Part shown: one piece after another, positions 1-8,180 of the stretch
How positions within the stretch are numbered: position 1 is the stretch's first letter
Layout of the letters: the number at the start of each line of letters is the position of its first letter
From: a virus
Length of the DNA stretch: 37,050 nucleotides
Reading direction: 5' to 3' (one strand)
IMG/VR virus record: IMGVR_UViG_3300029787_003544
Span: 1-37,050 of that record
The notes under the pieces: model-generated
What the model was told of the DNA's origin: nothing
Databases searched by the model: none
Seen by the model: the letters and a program-made list of their open reading frames with translations, nothing else
Made by a program: the position numbers and the translations under genes

Positions 1-1
1 T

Positions 2-115
2 TCATTACAATTTGAGCTAGATAATAGTAGAGATATGCCACAGGAAGTGATGGAGTGGCTTGTCGAAAGAATTCAAACATTGAAAGAAGGATCAAATGTC
101 GTTGATAGGAACTGA
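2..115 (+). CDS. C-terminal end of an unknown gene (5' end outside window)
   Basis: An open frame enters from the left edge and stops at TGA 113-115, giving 37 residues. The visible tail is charged and amphipathic (contains MEWLVERIQTLKEG), which suggests a soluble helical end. The next gene starts inside it at 96, a 20-nt overlap typical of this genome, and this supports it being a real gene. The family cannot be recognised from this fragment. Confidence 0.55.
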   Translation, partial: SLQFELDNSRDMPQEVMEWLVERIQTLKEGSNVVDRN

Positions 116-308
116 GTATATTCCGTATGTTGCATCTTTGATAGGTGCAGGATTGTTTGTCATAGGATACTGGACTGGTCGTAATGTCGGCGTTGATATA
201 GGAGCTGGTGGGATGTTTGATAATCTGAGAGACAATGGATACATTACCACTGTGACAATGTATGATAGTGATGGTAATGAGGTTGAGGAGTTAGTACCGC
301 CTAAATGA
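96..308 (+). CDS. Small single-pass membrane protein, unknown function
   Basis: 70 residues. A hydrophobic stretch at about residues 9-27 (YVASLIGAGLFVIGYW) is one likely transmembrane helix. It is followed by a Gly-rich and then acidic tail. It overlaps the upstream gene by 20 nt and its TGA overlaps the next ATG (ATGA at 305-308), so the three are probably translated as one unit. I do not recognise the family. It is first of two small membrane proteins before the radical SAM pair, so a membrane-linked role with those enzymes is possible but only by position. Confidence 0.6.
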   Translation: MSLIGTEYIPYVASLIGAGLFVIGYWTGRNVGVDIGAGGMFDNLRDNGYITTVTMYDSDGNEVEELVPPK

Positions 309-613
309 GTGAACCTTTATATGATGATGATATGAATATTGTTAGACCATCTACGGTACAGAAGCAAACTCCTCTCCATGACATAACTTGGTACGTTAAA
401 TGGATAGGAACTATAATGTTAGTGTTTGCTGTAAGTGCTCGTTCAATAGGACCTGACTTAGTGTCAAACTTAGTTGACCAGACATTTAGTCTTTTAGGAC
501 TACTGTGCTGGTTCTTTGTAGCATTCAAATGGCACGACAGAGCTCTGATGACTGTCAATGCTATATGTCTTCCATTATTATTAGCAGGTATCATAAAGTC
601 ATTGTTTGTGTAA
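305..613 (+). CDS. Small multi-pass membrane protein, unknown function
   Basis: 102 residues with two or three hydrophobic segments: around 31-49 (WIGTIMLVFAVSA), 62-74 (LLGLLCWFFVAF) and 82-102 (VNAICLPLLLAGIIKSLFV). The N-terminus is acidic and soluble. It is coupled to the gene before it by ATGA, and only 3 nt separate its stop from the first radical SAM gene. No family is recognised. A phage-encoded inner-membrane protein is the safest description. Confidence 0.6.
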   Translation: MSEPLYDDDMNIVRPSTVQKQTPLHDITWYVKWIGTIMLVFAVSARSIGPDLVSNLVDQTFSLLGLLCWFFVAFKWHDRALMTVNAICLPLLLAGIIKSLFV

Positions 614-616
614 GCA

Positions 617-2773
617 ATGCAAAAGGTAAAGTGGTTCGACTTAAACAAACAACCAAAGAGCGAGCCTCCTCCTCGACCTGATGGTCAGTATCTAATTGAT
701 CGATCTACAGCTACACAAAAGCTGTTAGAGAAGTGGTCTAAAGGACCACAAAAAGGACTCCAAGAGATAGAAATACCGTACGAGGCAAATAGACAGACTC
801 GTCTATGTCTCGTTATGTGTCCTGAGTGGGATCCTGGATTCCCTCACTATGGTATTGCTAAGCTAGCTGGTGTAGCAAAGAATGCTGGGTTTCCTACTAA
901 GGCATTTGATCTCAATATAGAGGCATATAACGATTATATGCAGAACTGGGATATTGAATGGGATCCTTGGGCTGGAACGAGAGACTGGCATTGGACTGGC
1001 AATCAATACTATGAAGACCTTCATGAGTTAGTGAAACCTATCCTTGATAGTGGTATACAACGAATATATGAGTTCAATCCTGATCTTGTTGGATTTAGTT
1101 TGTACTACTGTAACAAAGGACCTACTGACTATATGATTAAACAGCTCAAGAAAGCTCTTCCAGATGTAAAGATCATAGTAGGTGGACCTCAGACTCATAT
1201 GAGTCATTTCAAGCCAGATGATATATATGACTATGTTGCTAATGGTGAGGGTGAGCAGACTCTTCTCACTACATTGTTAAAACTAGAGCAAAAGCAAGAG
1301 ATACCATATACAGAGATAAAGAATACATCTAGGATTATACGACAGGATGAGGATAAGAGGTTCAGTCTTGATAAACTACCATATCCTGACTATAGCGATC
1401 TACCTATGGGTAAGTACGTATTCTCTAATGGTGCTCTGTGTGCTATTAGTAGAGGATGTATTGCTAAGTGTACATTCTGTGAAGAGACTCATTTCTACAA
1501 ATATAGACAGCGTACTGCTGTATCAACATTAGATGAGGTACGATACATGTACTATACGTATGGTACAAATGTATTCTACTTCGTCGATAGTCTTATGAAT
1601 GGTAATCTCAAAGAGCTGAGAGCATTTTGTGAAGGAGTCAAGGCTGAGGGACTCAAGATATATTGGAGTGGATATGCACGATGTGATGGTCGTATGGATA
1701 AAGAATACTTCAAAGTACTAAGAGAGGGTGGATGTATAGCTCTTAACTATGGTACAGAGAGTGGATCCCAAGAAGTATTAGATGCTATGGATAAGAAGGT
1801 CACTATAGAAGAGATGGAGGCTAACTTCCGTGATGGATCGGATGTAGGTATTGAGGCACAGACTAATTGGATAGTTGGATATCCAAATGAGACTCCTAAG
1901 ATGCTTGAAGATACATTAACATTCTTATGGCGCAACAAAGATTATGGATTGATAACAGTATCGCAAGGCAATGGATTCACTGTCAGCGTAGACTCTATCG
2001 TAGGACAGAACTTTGATAAGTTTGAGCTTGCTCCTGTATATTACTATGATCATTGGATCAAGAAAGACTTTACTGCTAGTATAGCTCACAAACTGATAAA
2101 GATGAAGACGTTTGTCATATTCACAGAGGCTATGAAACCTCTTATGAAAGAAGAGTGTGCTATGCCTCATAGACCAAATCTAGCTTTGAAGCACTATAGA
2201 ATGAGATTCTATGATGATACGTTGCATAAGGATATGGAATATGACTACAGTGATATCAATTACAATATTATAGATCATGAGTGTCCTTTTGCTAGATCAT
2301 TAATGAATGAGATATGGCCATTCTTGAGAGCATTGTGGAGAGGACGTGGTGGATATAAATTACAGTTAAAGTTTAGACCTGAATTAGAAATGGAAGAGTG
2401 GGGTGAGCGTAACTGGGCACCAATATGGGCTAACTACGCATTTGATATTGATCACGATGGACGTTGGAATGCTCATTTTGTATTTAACTACATGCAGACT
2501 CATACAGATCACGTATACACAGAAGACAATAAATCTGAACCAGGTCCTGTTTGGAAGATAATGGAGTTTAATTTTCCAGAGATGAATAGTGCCTCATCAT
2601 TTAGAGCTAGGAAGCTAGCATGGAAAGGTGATAAGAGTAAAGAAGGGCTTGATCCATGGAATGCATGGTCTGAGGAATCCTTCGAGAAAAAGAAAGACTA
2701 CTATGGCAAGATGAAGTATAAAGACTTTAGCTTTAAGCATAAATATGTTGGAAAAGGTCACTGGACTCATTGA
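617..2773 (+). CDS. B12-binding-domain radical SAM protein (first of tandem pair)
   Basis: 718 residues. About 60-230 looks like a cobalamin-binding Rossmann domain, with PEWDPGFPHYGIAKLAG at the start, a VGGPQTH strand end near 188 and the VANGEGEQTLLTTL segment near 207. It lacks a clear DxHxxG motif, as is common in this enzyme group. The radical SAM core follows with CxxxCxxC at C281, C285 and C288, which should bind a [4Fe-4S] cluster and cleave S-adenosylmethionine. About 250 further residues, rich in Trp, Tyr and His, are of unknown role. Members of this family methylate or rearrange unactivated carbons, but the substrate is not readable here. It is followed by a second, different family member whose ATG overlaps this stop (TGATG). 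Confidence 0.88.
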   Translation: MQKVKWFDLNKQPKSEPPPRPDGQYLIDRSTATQKLLEKWSKGPQKGLQEIEIPYEANRQTRLCLVMCPEWDPGFPHYGIAKLAGVAKNAGFPTKAFDLNIEAYNDYMQNWDIEWDPWAGTRDWHWTGNQYYEDLHELVKPILDSGIQRIYEFNPDLVGFSLYYCNKGPTDYMIKQLKKALPDVKIIVGGPQTHMSHFKPDDIYDYVANGEGEQTLLTTLLKLEQKQEIPYTEIKNTSRIIRQDEDKRFSLDKLPYPDYSDLPMGKYVFSNGALCAISRGCIAKCTFCEETHFYKYRQRTAVSTLDEVRYMYYTYGTNVFYFVDSLMNGNLKELRAFCEGVKAEGLKIYWSGYARCDGRMDKEYFKVLREGGCIALNYGTESGSQEVLDAMDKKVTIEEMEANFRDGSDVGIEAQTNWIVGYPNETPKMLEDTLTFLWRNKDYGLITVSQGNGFTVSVDSIVGQNFDKFELAPVYYYDHWIKKDFTASIAHKLIKMKTFVIFTEAMKPLMKEECAMPHRPNLALKHYRMRFYDDTLHKDMEYDYSDINYNIIDHECPFARSLMNEIWPFLRALWRGRGGYKLQLKFRPELEMEEWGERNWAPIWANYAFDIDHDGRWNAHFVFNYMQTHTDHVYTEDNKSEPGPVWKIMEFNFPEMNSASSFRARKLAWKGDKSKEGLDPWNAWSEESFEKKKDYYGKMKYKDFSFKHKYVGKGHWTH

Positions 2774-4689
2774 TGAAACAGATACTAGTATCATGTCCTC
2801 CAATATCAGATAACTTTGCGTACTATCCATACATTGACTTGATAGCACGAGACGAACTACGTGACTATGACGTACAGTTCCATCAGTGCATATATCATAG
2901 ATTCACACCAGACACAGTAGGAGATTTTGATGACATCCTCATTCAGACAGATGTTTTATTACTTAGTTGTTATATATGGAATTTCCAGCTGCAGCTTATT
3001 CTTACTAAGCGGGCCCGTATCGTTAATCCTTCCATATTGGTTGTTGCTGGTGGTCCTCAGCTTCATAGACAATACTACGATTGGTTCGACCACAATGTCG
3101 TCGGGGAGGCAGAAGGTGCATTACAACAGATCATTGATGGTACAGCCGAGCACGTAATCAATACACCTCGTAAGACTGACTTTGAGAGGTCACCGTACAT
3201 CAACCAGCTACCAGCTTTGTTAGATATAAAAGACGCGTCACCTAATCCTCTTGGCATCATATTTGAGACATCTCGTGGATGCCCATATGGATGTTCATAT
3301 TGTGATTGGGGATCGCTTACTTTATCTAAGGTACACTTCTATGATATGGAGAGAGTCAAGAGCGAGCTAGAGGTGATATGTAGAGAGGTTAAACCAAACT
3401 ATCTATTCCTTGCAGATGCAAACTTTGGTATTGTGGAGAGAGATGTCGAGATAGCTCAGTTCATAGCATCTATGAAAGACAAGTATGGATATCCTAAGTC
3501 ATTCTACTATAGTGTCAGTAAGAATAATGCAGACCGTAACTTTAAGATAGGTAAGGTATTGTACGAAGGAGGAGTCGTCGACAACTATATTGTATCCGTA
3601 GTTCATGCTGACAGAGATGTTCTAAAGATAAACAGCCGTGGTAATATCAAGACAGAGCAATTCAAGAAACTATCACAAAAGTGTGTAGATAATGGTCTAC
3701 CTACTCAGACTCAGTTAGTTATGGGTATGCCTGGTGATACAATAGAGAAGTGGTTTGATAGCTTCTGCGAGACGTTTGAGTGGGGATTGCATGCAGAGAC
3801 TAAACCATACTGGTATAACGTACTACCAAATGCTCCAGCTAACAATAAGAAGTTCTGGGACGAATGGGACATAAGGACTCAAAGAGTTATATTCTCACAG
3901 GCTAGACTCAAAGCTGATGATGAGCTGATAGACAAGACAGCAGAGATTATCGTACAGTGTAAGAGCTTTAGTATAGAGGATTGGATTGTGATGAATAAGC
4001 ACTCTAGGTGGTTACAAGCACTCCATAACTTTGCTCTACTAAGAAATGTAGCAATGTACTATAGACACGTCATAGGACAGTCGTATAAGGAGTTTTACAC
4101 GGCTATAATAGACTACTTGTGGTCAACTGACCTGGGACAGCAGTATAACTCACAATACGACTCATACCTCCGTAAATTGCTAGATACACGATATCAAGAA
4201 GAATATGTACCATTTGAGTTCAATGGTAGAGAGATGAATATAGAACCAGAGGATGTGTTGTTCATGCACATACTAGACAATAAGGAACACTTCTATTGGT
4301 TAGTGAATAAGACATTTGGATATGACAGTGTGATAGTTCAAGATCTCATCAAGTATCAGAAAGATAGTATGATTGATATGTCATACAGTCCAGTAGATGG
4401 TCGTCGTGTTGCTATGGAGTATGATTGGATCCAATGGTTTGATCATCTAAGCGATAGTGCTACATTTATTGAGAAGAGAGATCCTCCACCCAAACAGAAT
4501 CAAGAGTTGGTATATTCTACTAATCAGGTACACATCAAGGGTGCCACAGAGTTTACATCATCTCGTATACTGTGGCATAAGACCAATAATCAAAAACGTA
4601 AAATGCAATTGTATGCTAAAGCTATCTTAGGTCAGATAGACTTCAGAGGTGAGAGGACACAATTCAAAGACTGGAAGAGAGTATCGTAA
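2773..4689 (+). CDS. B12-binding-domain radical SAM protein (second of tandem pair)
   Basis: 638 residues from the ATG at 2773; a TTG one codon earlier is possible but less likely. The N-terminal 130 residues resemble a compact cobalamin-binding domain (CPPISDN, then LLLSCYIWN, VVAGGPQLHR and VVGEAEGALQQII). The radical SAM motif CPYGCSYC lies at C170, C174 and C177, followed by DWGS. The C-terminal 300 residues are helical and Trp/Tyr-rich. It is only distantly similar to the upstream protein, so the pair is not a simple recent duplication and may do successive steps on one substrate. Its last 58 nt overlap the end of the minus-strand hydroxylase-like gene. The substrate is unknown. Confidence 0.87.
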   Translation: MKQILVSCPPISDNFAYYPYIDLIARDELRDYDVQFHQCIYHRFTPDTVGDFDDILIQTDVLLLSCYIWNFQLQLILTKRARIVNPSILVVAGGPQLHRQYYDWFDHNVVGEAEGALQQIIDGTAEHVINTPRKTDFERSPYINQLPALLDIKDASPNPLGIIFETSRGCPYGCSYCDWGSLTLSKVHFYDMERVKSELEVICREVKPNYLFLADANFGIVERDVEIAQFIASMKDKYGYPKSFYYSVSKNNADRNFKIGKVLYEGGVVDNYIVSVVHADRDVLKINSRGNIKTEQFKKLSQKCVDNGLPTQTQLVMGMPGDTIEKWFDSFCETFEWGLHAETKPYWYNVLPNAPANNKKFWDEWDIRTQRVIFSQARLKADDELIDKTAEIIVQCKSFSIEDWIVMNKHSRWLQALHNFALLRNVAMYYRHVIGQSYKEFYTAIIDYLWSTDLGQQYNSQYDSYLRKLLDTRYQEEYVPFEFNGREMNIEPEDVLFMHILDNKEHFYWLVNKTFGYDSVIVQDLIKYQKDSMIDMSYSPVDGRRVAMEYDWIQWFDHLSDSATFIEKRDPPPKQNQELVYSTNQVHIKGATEFTSSRILWHKTNNQKRKMQLYAKAILGQIDFRGERTQFKDWKRVS

Positions 4690-5138
4690 GTAGTCTTTGT
4701 GAATATCTTACGTAGTAGTATTCTCTCTTTACCTTTCACATCCACATAGTGTGGTACTTTACTATTCACTAGAGCAAAGTCATAGTATATCTGAAACTGT
4801 TTCTCTTTATCCATATTATAGAACTCTAGTGGTTGATGACCTTTCACAGTGACTGCTATCCAAGCTAACGACTTAGGATCTCTATGTATTGGTACAGAAC
4901 TTTCGGGTCCAAACCTGATGAATTGCCAATCCGTGTCCCTTTCAGGAAGATCAACGTCTTCTTCGAATTGTTTGCACCAGTCGTATACTGGACCTGAGCG
5001 TACTGCTCTAAATTGTATGTCGTTTCCATACTGCTCCCATTTATCGACTGCTTGTTGTTTTTTCATCTGCATCCATTCACGACAAATGTTCACATAAGGT
5101 CTATAGTTCAGATGTAGGTAGCAGTCTTGTTGATTCAT
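4632..5138 (-). CDS. Asp/Asn hydroxylase-like Fe(II)/2OG-type oxygenase
   Basis: 168 residues. The C-terminal half has the double-stranded beta-helix signature: HRD at H85/D87, a distal His at H130 in NSKVPHYV, and a basic residue for the cosubstrate in KERILLRK. This pattern fits aspartyl/asparaginyl beta-hydroxylase-like enzymes. The target is unknown. It closely resembles the gene at 23176-23718 (shared ALVNSKV and ERxLLR blocks). It is last in the primase-to-resolvase operon, coupled to its upstream neighbour by ATGA at 5138, and ends inside the converging radical SAM gene. Confidence 0.7.
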   Translation of the reverse strand: MNQQDCYLHLNYRPYVNICREWMQMKKQQAVDKWEQYGNDIQFRAVRSGPVYDWCKQFEEDVDLPERDTDWQFIRFGPESSVPIHRDPKSLAWIAVTVKGHQPLEFYNMDKEKQFQIYYDFALVNSKVPHYVDVKGKERILLRKIFTKTTYDTLFQSLNCVLSPLKSI

Positions 5139-5332
5139 GAGTTTCCAAACTTTGTATGTATGTCTCCAGTTGTGTCATCGTAACAGTACCCATCTGTTGC
5201 GTTGAACTCTCCTTTGACTGTTTCTAAGATAAAGTTACATTGTTCTAGTGTTTGTAGACCATATACAGCTGTTGCATCTAATGTCATATCAATGTCTGTT
5301 GATAGTAATAAGAATATGAATATTGTCTTCAT
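5135..5332 (-). CDS. Small protein with signal-peptide-like N-terminus
   Basis: 65 residues. MKTIFIFLLLS is a short, strongly hydrophobic leader after a single Lys, so export or membrane insertion is likely. The remainder is acidic with two cysteines (C32 and C49), which could form a disulfide in the periplasm. Both ends are coupled: its ATG overlaps the resolvase gene end and its TGA overlaps the next ATG. No family recognised. Confidence 0.55.
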   Translation of the reverse strand: MKTIFIFLLLSTDIDMTLDATAVYGLQTLEQCNFILETVKGEFNATDGYCYDDTTGDIHTKFGNS

Positions 5333-5910
5333 AGCAAGCCTTGTATTATTGGACAGTCAATCTCATCTGGGTTGTTTATTGCATACTCACAGATAAAGAA
5401 ACTATCAACTATATCACTGATTGGATTGTCTCCAGCATAATTCATAACATCATGTATGTTTACACCAGTAGTTGTAATGAAGTTAGATAGCATCATCTCT
5501 TTCTTAGCATTACCTTTACCTGTAGCATATTTCTTTATTACTGTAGGAGGTACTTCATAGAATGGTATGTCTTTGTGTAACAGTCTATACTTTAGTATAC
5601 CAGTGTTCTCACCTATATTGAATACTCTACCAGTAGCTGCATATGCATAATCTTCTAATATTACAGCATTCACATCATAGCTCTTTATGACATCCATAGC
5701 CCAGGATGAGATGTATTTGTATCTTGAAATTGTTATTGGTATGTTGGGTAGTGAATGACCAAAGAATAAGAATGGCTGATGCCAATACTCATCTGCTAGT
5801 TTCTTCTTTAACGTAAGGAAATGAATGTCCCAACTGTCACCTACTTTAACACATATAGAAGGAGATGTGGTAGAATAATCTATTCCTGCAATGTTACTCG
5901 TCTTCTCCAT
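5329..5910 (-). CDS. RuvC-like Holliday junction resolvase
   Basis: 193 residues from the ATG at 5910. An RNase H-fold nuclease: NIAGIDYSTTSPS carries the first catalytic Asp just after the start, AVILEDYAYAATGR carries the conserved Glu, and SDIVDSFFICEYA carries the closing Asp residues. The central NTGILKYRLL and PPTVIKKYATGKGNAKKE blocks are typical of phage RuvC-like resolvases. It probably cuts branched recombination intermediates before packaging, the job of T4 endonuclease VII, which I do not see here. A GTG at 5949 would add 13 residues with no conserved content. I prefer 5910 because it begins just before the first strand and has GAAGAG about 10 nt upstream. Confidence 0.8.
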   Translation of the reverse strand: MEKTSNIAGIDYSTTSPSICVKVGDSWDIHFLTLKKKLADEYWHQPFLFFGHSLPNIPITISRYKYISSWAMDVIKSYDVNAVILEDYAYAATGRVFNIGENTGILKYRLLHKDIPFYEVPPTVIKKYATGKGNAKKEMMLSNFITTTGVNIHDVMNYAGDNPISDIVDSFFICEYAINNPDEIDCPIIQGLL

Positions 5911-6061
5911 ATTCATCATACTCTTCATACTGAGGTAGTTCTGCTCCACAATACGGACAATGTGTTGGGAGCAGGTCTACTACTTCTTCATTGTGTCCAA
6001 TGACACTAAATTCAGCACCACATTCTATACAGTGCTCTGTAGCTAAATCTTCTTCTTCCAT
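5894..6061 (-). CDS. Small zinc-ribbon protein
   Basis: 55 residues from the ATG at 6061. Two CxxC pairs (CIEC near residue 11 and CPYC near residue 36) form a zinc ribbon, followed by a very acidic Glu/Asp/Tyr tail. A TTG at 6082 would lengthen it by seven residues but lacks a good ribosome binding site. It lies directly after nrdJ and overlaps the resolvase gene. Such small zinc ribbons are common in phages, and their partner is usually unknown. A DNA- or protein-binding role is likely. Confidence 0.72.
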   Translation of the reverse strand: MEEEDLATEHCIECGAEFSVIGHNEEVVDLLPTHCPYCGAELPQYEEYDEYGEDE

Positions 6062-6078
6062 AAGATTATATAGATAAA

Positions 6079-7989
6079 TCAAATCTCACAGTTGCCAGCC
6101 ACACAAGCCAACTCTTGAGCTCCTTCTGTCATATCTGTAGTTTCAAACTGTGCTAGTAGTTCAGCCCAATTGACTGCCTCTGGCATCTTAGTCTTGAACT
6201 CTTCATACTCTTCTTTAGTACAATCTTGGTATGGAGCTTGTCTGTATGTGTGATCAGAGAATGGTAGAAAGCTCACACCAGACATCCAATCCCAGTTAGA
6301 ATATACCCAAGCACCAACTTCCATCCACTCATGTTCTTTTACTGTTATAGTGACAGATGGCTTATGCTCACACCAATGCATTTGATACTTCAACCACAGT
6401 TCTAGTTGTTCGATAGCTGTCATGTCTGTACGAAATACAGCACCAGGATCTGCTTTCATAGGAAAGCTGAACACATATGTGTGCTCTGGTTTCATTACAT
6501 CATCTTCAACAGGAAACTGAGCCTCTACCATAGCCTTGGCAAGCGGGTCTTTCTTATCTGCTCTAACCGTTCTAATGTAGTACGGGTTATGTCTCGCATG
6601 AATGCCAGAGGCGCTATCGACAAGCTGAGAGACAGTTCCAGAAGGTTTAACGCAAGTAACAGCAGCAGACTGAGGTATGCCAATAGCTTCAGCATGAAGT
6701 TTATTAGTCTCGACCGCAACGTCTCTAAGTCTTTCCAACCTTTCTTCAAGTCCATTATCCTTTCCATTTGTTAGTGTGGAATCCATTATACCTGTTAGGC
6801 TAACTCCGAGTAGCCTTTCTTCTTCACAATTGACTTTCCATCTTTTCGAGATGTATTTAAAGTTTGTGAGGGTTGATTGCCATGTACCCAAGATCGAGGC
6901 CAATCTAACCTTTCTAGCGAGGTCATTTTCACTATCGGTTGGTCTGACGACGACTTCTGTGAGATTGCAGAACTCATTGTTTCTAAGGATAATCTCAGAG
7001 CATGGATTTGTTCCAAAATCATGGTTAGGGTTTCTTCGACCGAACCTTTCGACTTGCATCTTAGCTGACTCTCTGTTGAAGATGCCTCGTTCTCCACTCT
7101 TTGAGTCGTATAAGGATTTCCATTCGTCCATGAAGACCCCAATGTCTGGCTTTTCAGTGTAGCATGCAGAGTTATTGGATAAGGCTCTTTGAGCTTCGTT
7201 TTCCCACCAAGAGCCAGCTTTTGCAGCTCGCATTCTATCGTCTGATAAGTTGGATAATGATATAAGTGCACTTCTTCTTACTCCTCCTACTACTACAATT
7301 TCAGCTATTTTACATACTAAATCATGACACTCTAATGATGACAGCTTACGTCCAGCTGCACCTTTAAACTTACTTACACAAAATTTAAACAAGTCAACTA
7401 ATGGCTCTGGTCCAGAGCTTCTACCACCAAATGTCTTCAATACAGCTCCAGCTGGTCTTACACTAGAAGTATCCCAAGTTGGAATCATACCAGCATATAG
7501 ATTAGCAATTAGCTCTTTCAATGACTTTGCCCAACCAGTACGTGAGTCAGCAACCTTGATGCACGTATCACTAGGATGGAACTCATCAGCAACAGTTGGA
7601 AGTTGTTGTACGTGTTGTCTCTCTACACTAAATCCTACACCAGTACCATTCATTAGGATATATAATACTTCATCAAAAGCTGTGATACGATCAATAGCAA
7701 TATATGAACAATTGTATCCAGCAATATTGTCTCTCTTCAATGCTGGTCCAGCTGTCATAATAGAACGCATAGAAGGCATTACTTCTAAGTTAAGTGTAGC
7801 TTCTTCTAACTCTTTACGTTCTCCGTTGAGCTTGAATCCATGTTGTTCTTCTAAATGCTCTTCAAAGAAGTCATAATATCTTGTTACTGTTTCTTCCCAG
7901 GACTCTCTCCGTCCTTCGTCTTCTAGCCAACGTGAGTATCTACTTAAATGAATGTACTCTTGGTACTGAGTTGGTAGGTGGTTGCTCAT
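6079..7989 (-). CDS. nrdJ: Adenosylcobalamin-dependent ribonucleotide reductase (class II, monomeric)
   Basis: 636 residues. It reduces ribonucleotides (triphosphates in the monomeric class II enzymes) to deoxyribonucleotides, feeding phage DNA synthesis. The active site NPCSEIIL holds the thiyl-radical Cys C330 and Glu E332. C94 and C341 form the reducing pair, and the 11-residue spacing from C330 to C341 matches the Lactobacillus leichmannii enzyme. The C-terminus ends in ACVAGNCEI, the CxxxxC redox shuttle. No NrdB-like subunit is present or needed. It starts at ATG 7989, coupled to the upstream small gene by overlap. It requires coenzyme B12 from the host. The middle third (about 6540-7260) differs in codon texture from both ends. 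Confidence 0.95.
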   Translation of the reverse strand: MSNHLPTQYQEYIHLSRYSRWLEDEGRRESWEETVTRYYDFFEEHLEEQHGFKLNGERKELEEATLNLEVMPSMRSIMTAGPALKRDNIAGYNCSYIAIDRITAFDEVLYILMNGTGVGFSVERQHVQQLPTVADEFHPSDTCIKVADSRTGWAKSLKELIANLYAGMIPTWDTSSVRPAGAVLKTFGGRSSGPEPLVDLFKFCVSKFKGAAGRKLSSLECHDLVCKIAEIVVVGGVRRSALISLSNLSDDRMRAAKAGSWWENEAQRALSNNSACYTEKPDIGVFMDEWKSLYDSKSGERGIFNRESAKMQVERFGRRNPNHDFGTNPCSEIILRNNEFCNLTEVVVRPTDSENDLARKVRLASILGTWQSTLTNFKYISKRWKVNCEEERLLGVSLTGIMDSTLTNGKDNGLEERLERLRDVAVETNKLHAEAIGIPQSAAVTCVKPSGTVSQLVDSASGIHARHNPYYIRTVRADKKDPLAKAMVEAQFPVEDDVMKPEHTYVFSFPMKADPGAVFRTDMTAIEQLELWLKYQMHWCEHKPSVTITVKEHEWMEVGAWVYSNWDWMSGVSFLPFSDHTYRQAPYQDCTKEEYEEFKTKMPEAVNWAELLAQFETTDMTEGAQELACVAGNCEI

Positions 7990-8180
7990 TTACTATCTTC
8001 TCCTAATTTGTATTGACGTTCTCGTTCATCGTATCTTTTATTGTATTCAGCAACAAGAGCCATGTAAGCCATAACATCACCATCCCATTCAGGATCTTTT
8101 CTCATATGCTTTTCCATCGCTTTCCTTAACTGATCATCTGTCAGTTCTGTAATTGGTTTACCTCTGTGTAAGTATCTCAC
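7986..8180 (-). CDS. Small conserved-looking protein between thyX and nrdJ
   Basis: 64 residues, charged and helical (LTDDQLRKAMEKHMRKD then MALVAEYNKRY), with no membrane segment. It starts with GTG at 8180: AAAGGAG lies 5 nt upstream within the end of thyX, and GTGA overlaps the thyX stop. Its own stop overlaps the nrdJ ATG. Placement between two dNTP-synthesis genes suggests a helper role, but no function can be read from the sequence. Confidence 0.68.
   Translation of the reverse strand: MRYLHRGKPITELTDDQLRKAMEKHMRKDPEWDGDVMAYMALVAEYNKRYDERERQYKLGEDSK

Noticed and set aside
6406-7271. Long open frames on both strands within nrdJ
   Set aside because: They lie wholly inside the clearly conserved reductase frame, show low-complexity Ser/Leu-rich translations and have no ribosome binding site. 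They reflect codon texture, not genes.
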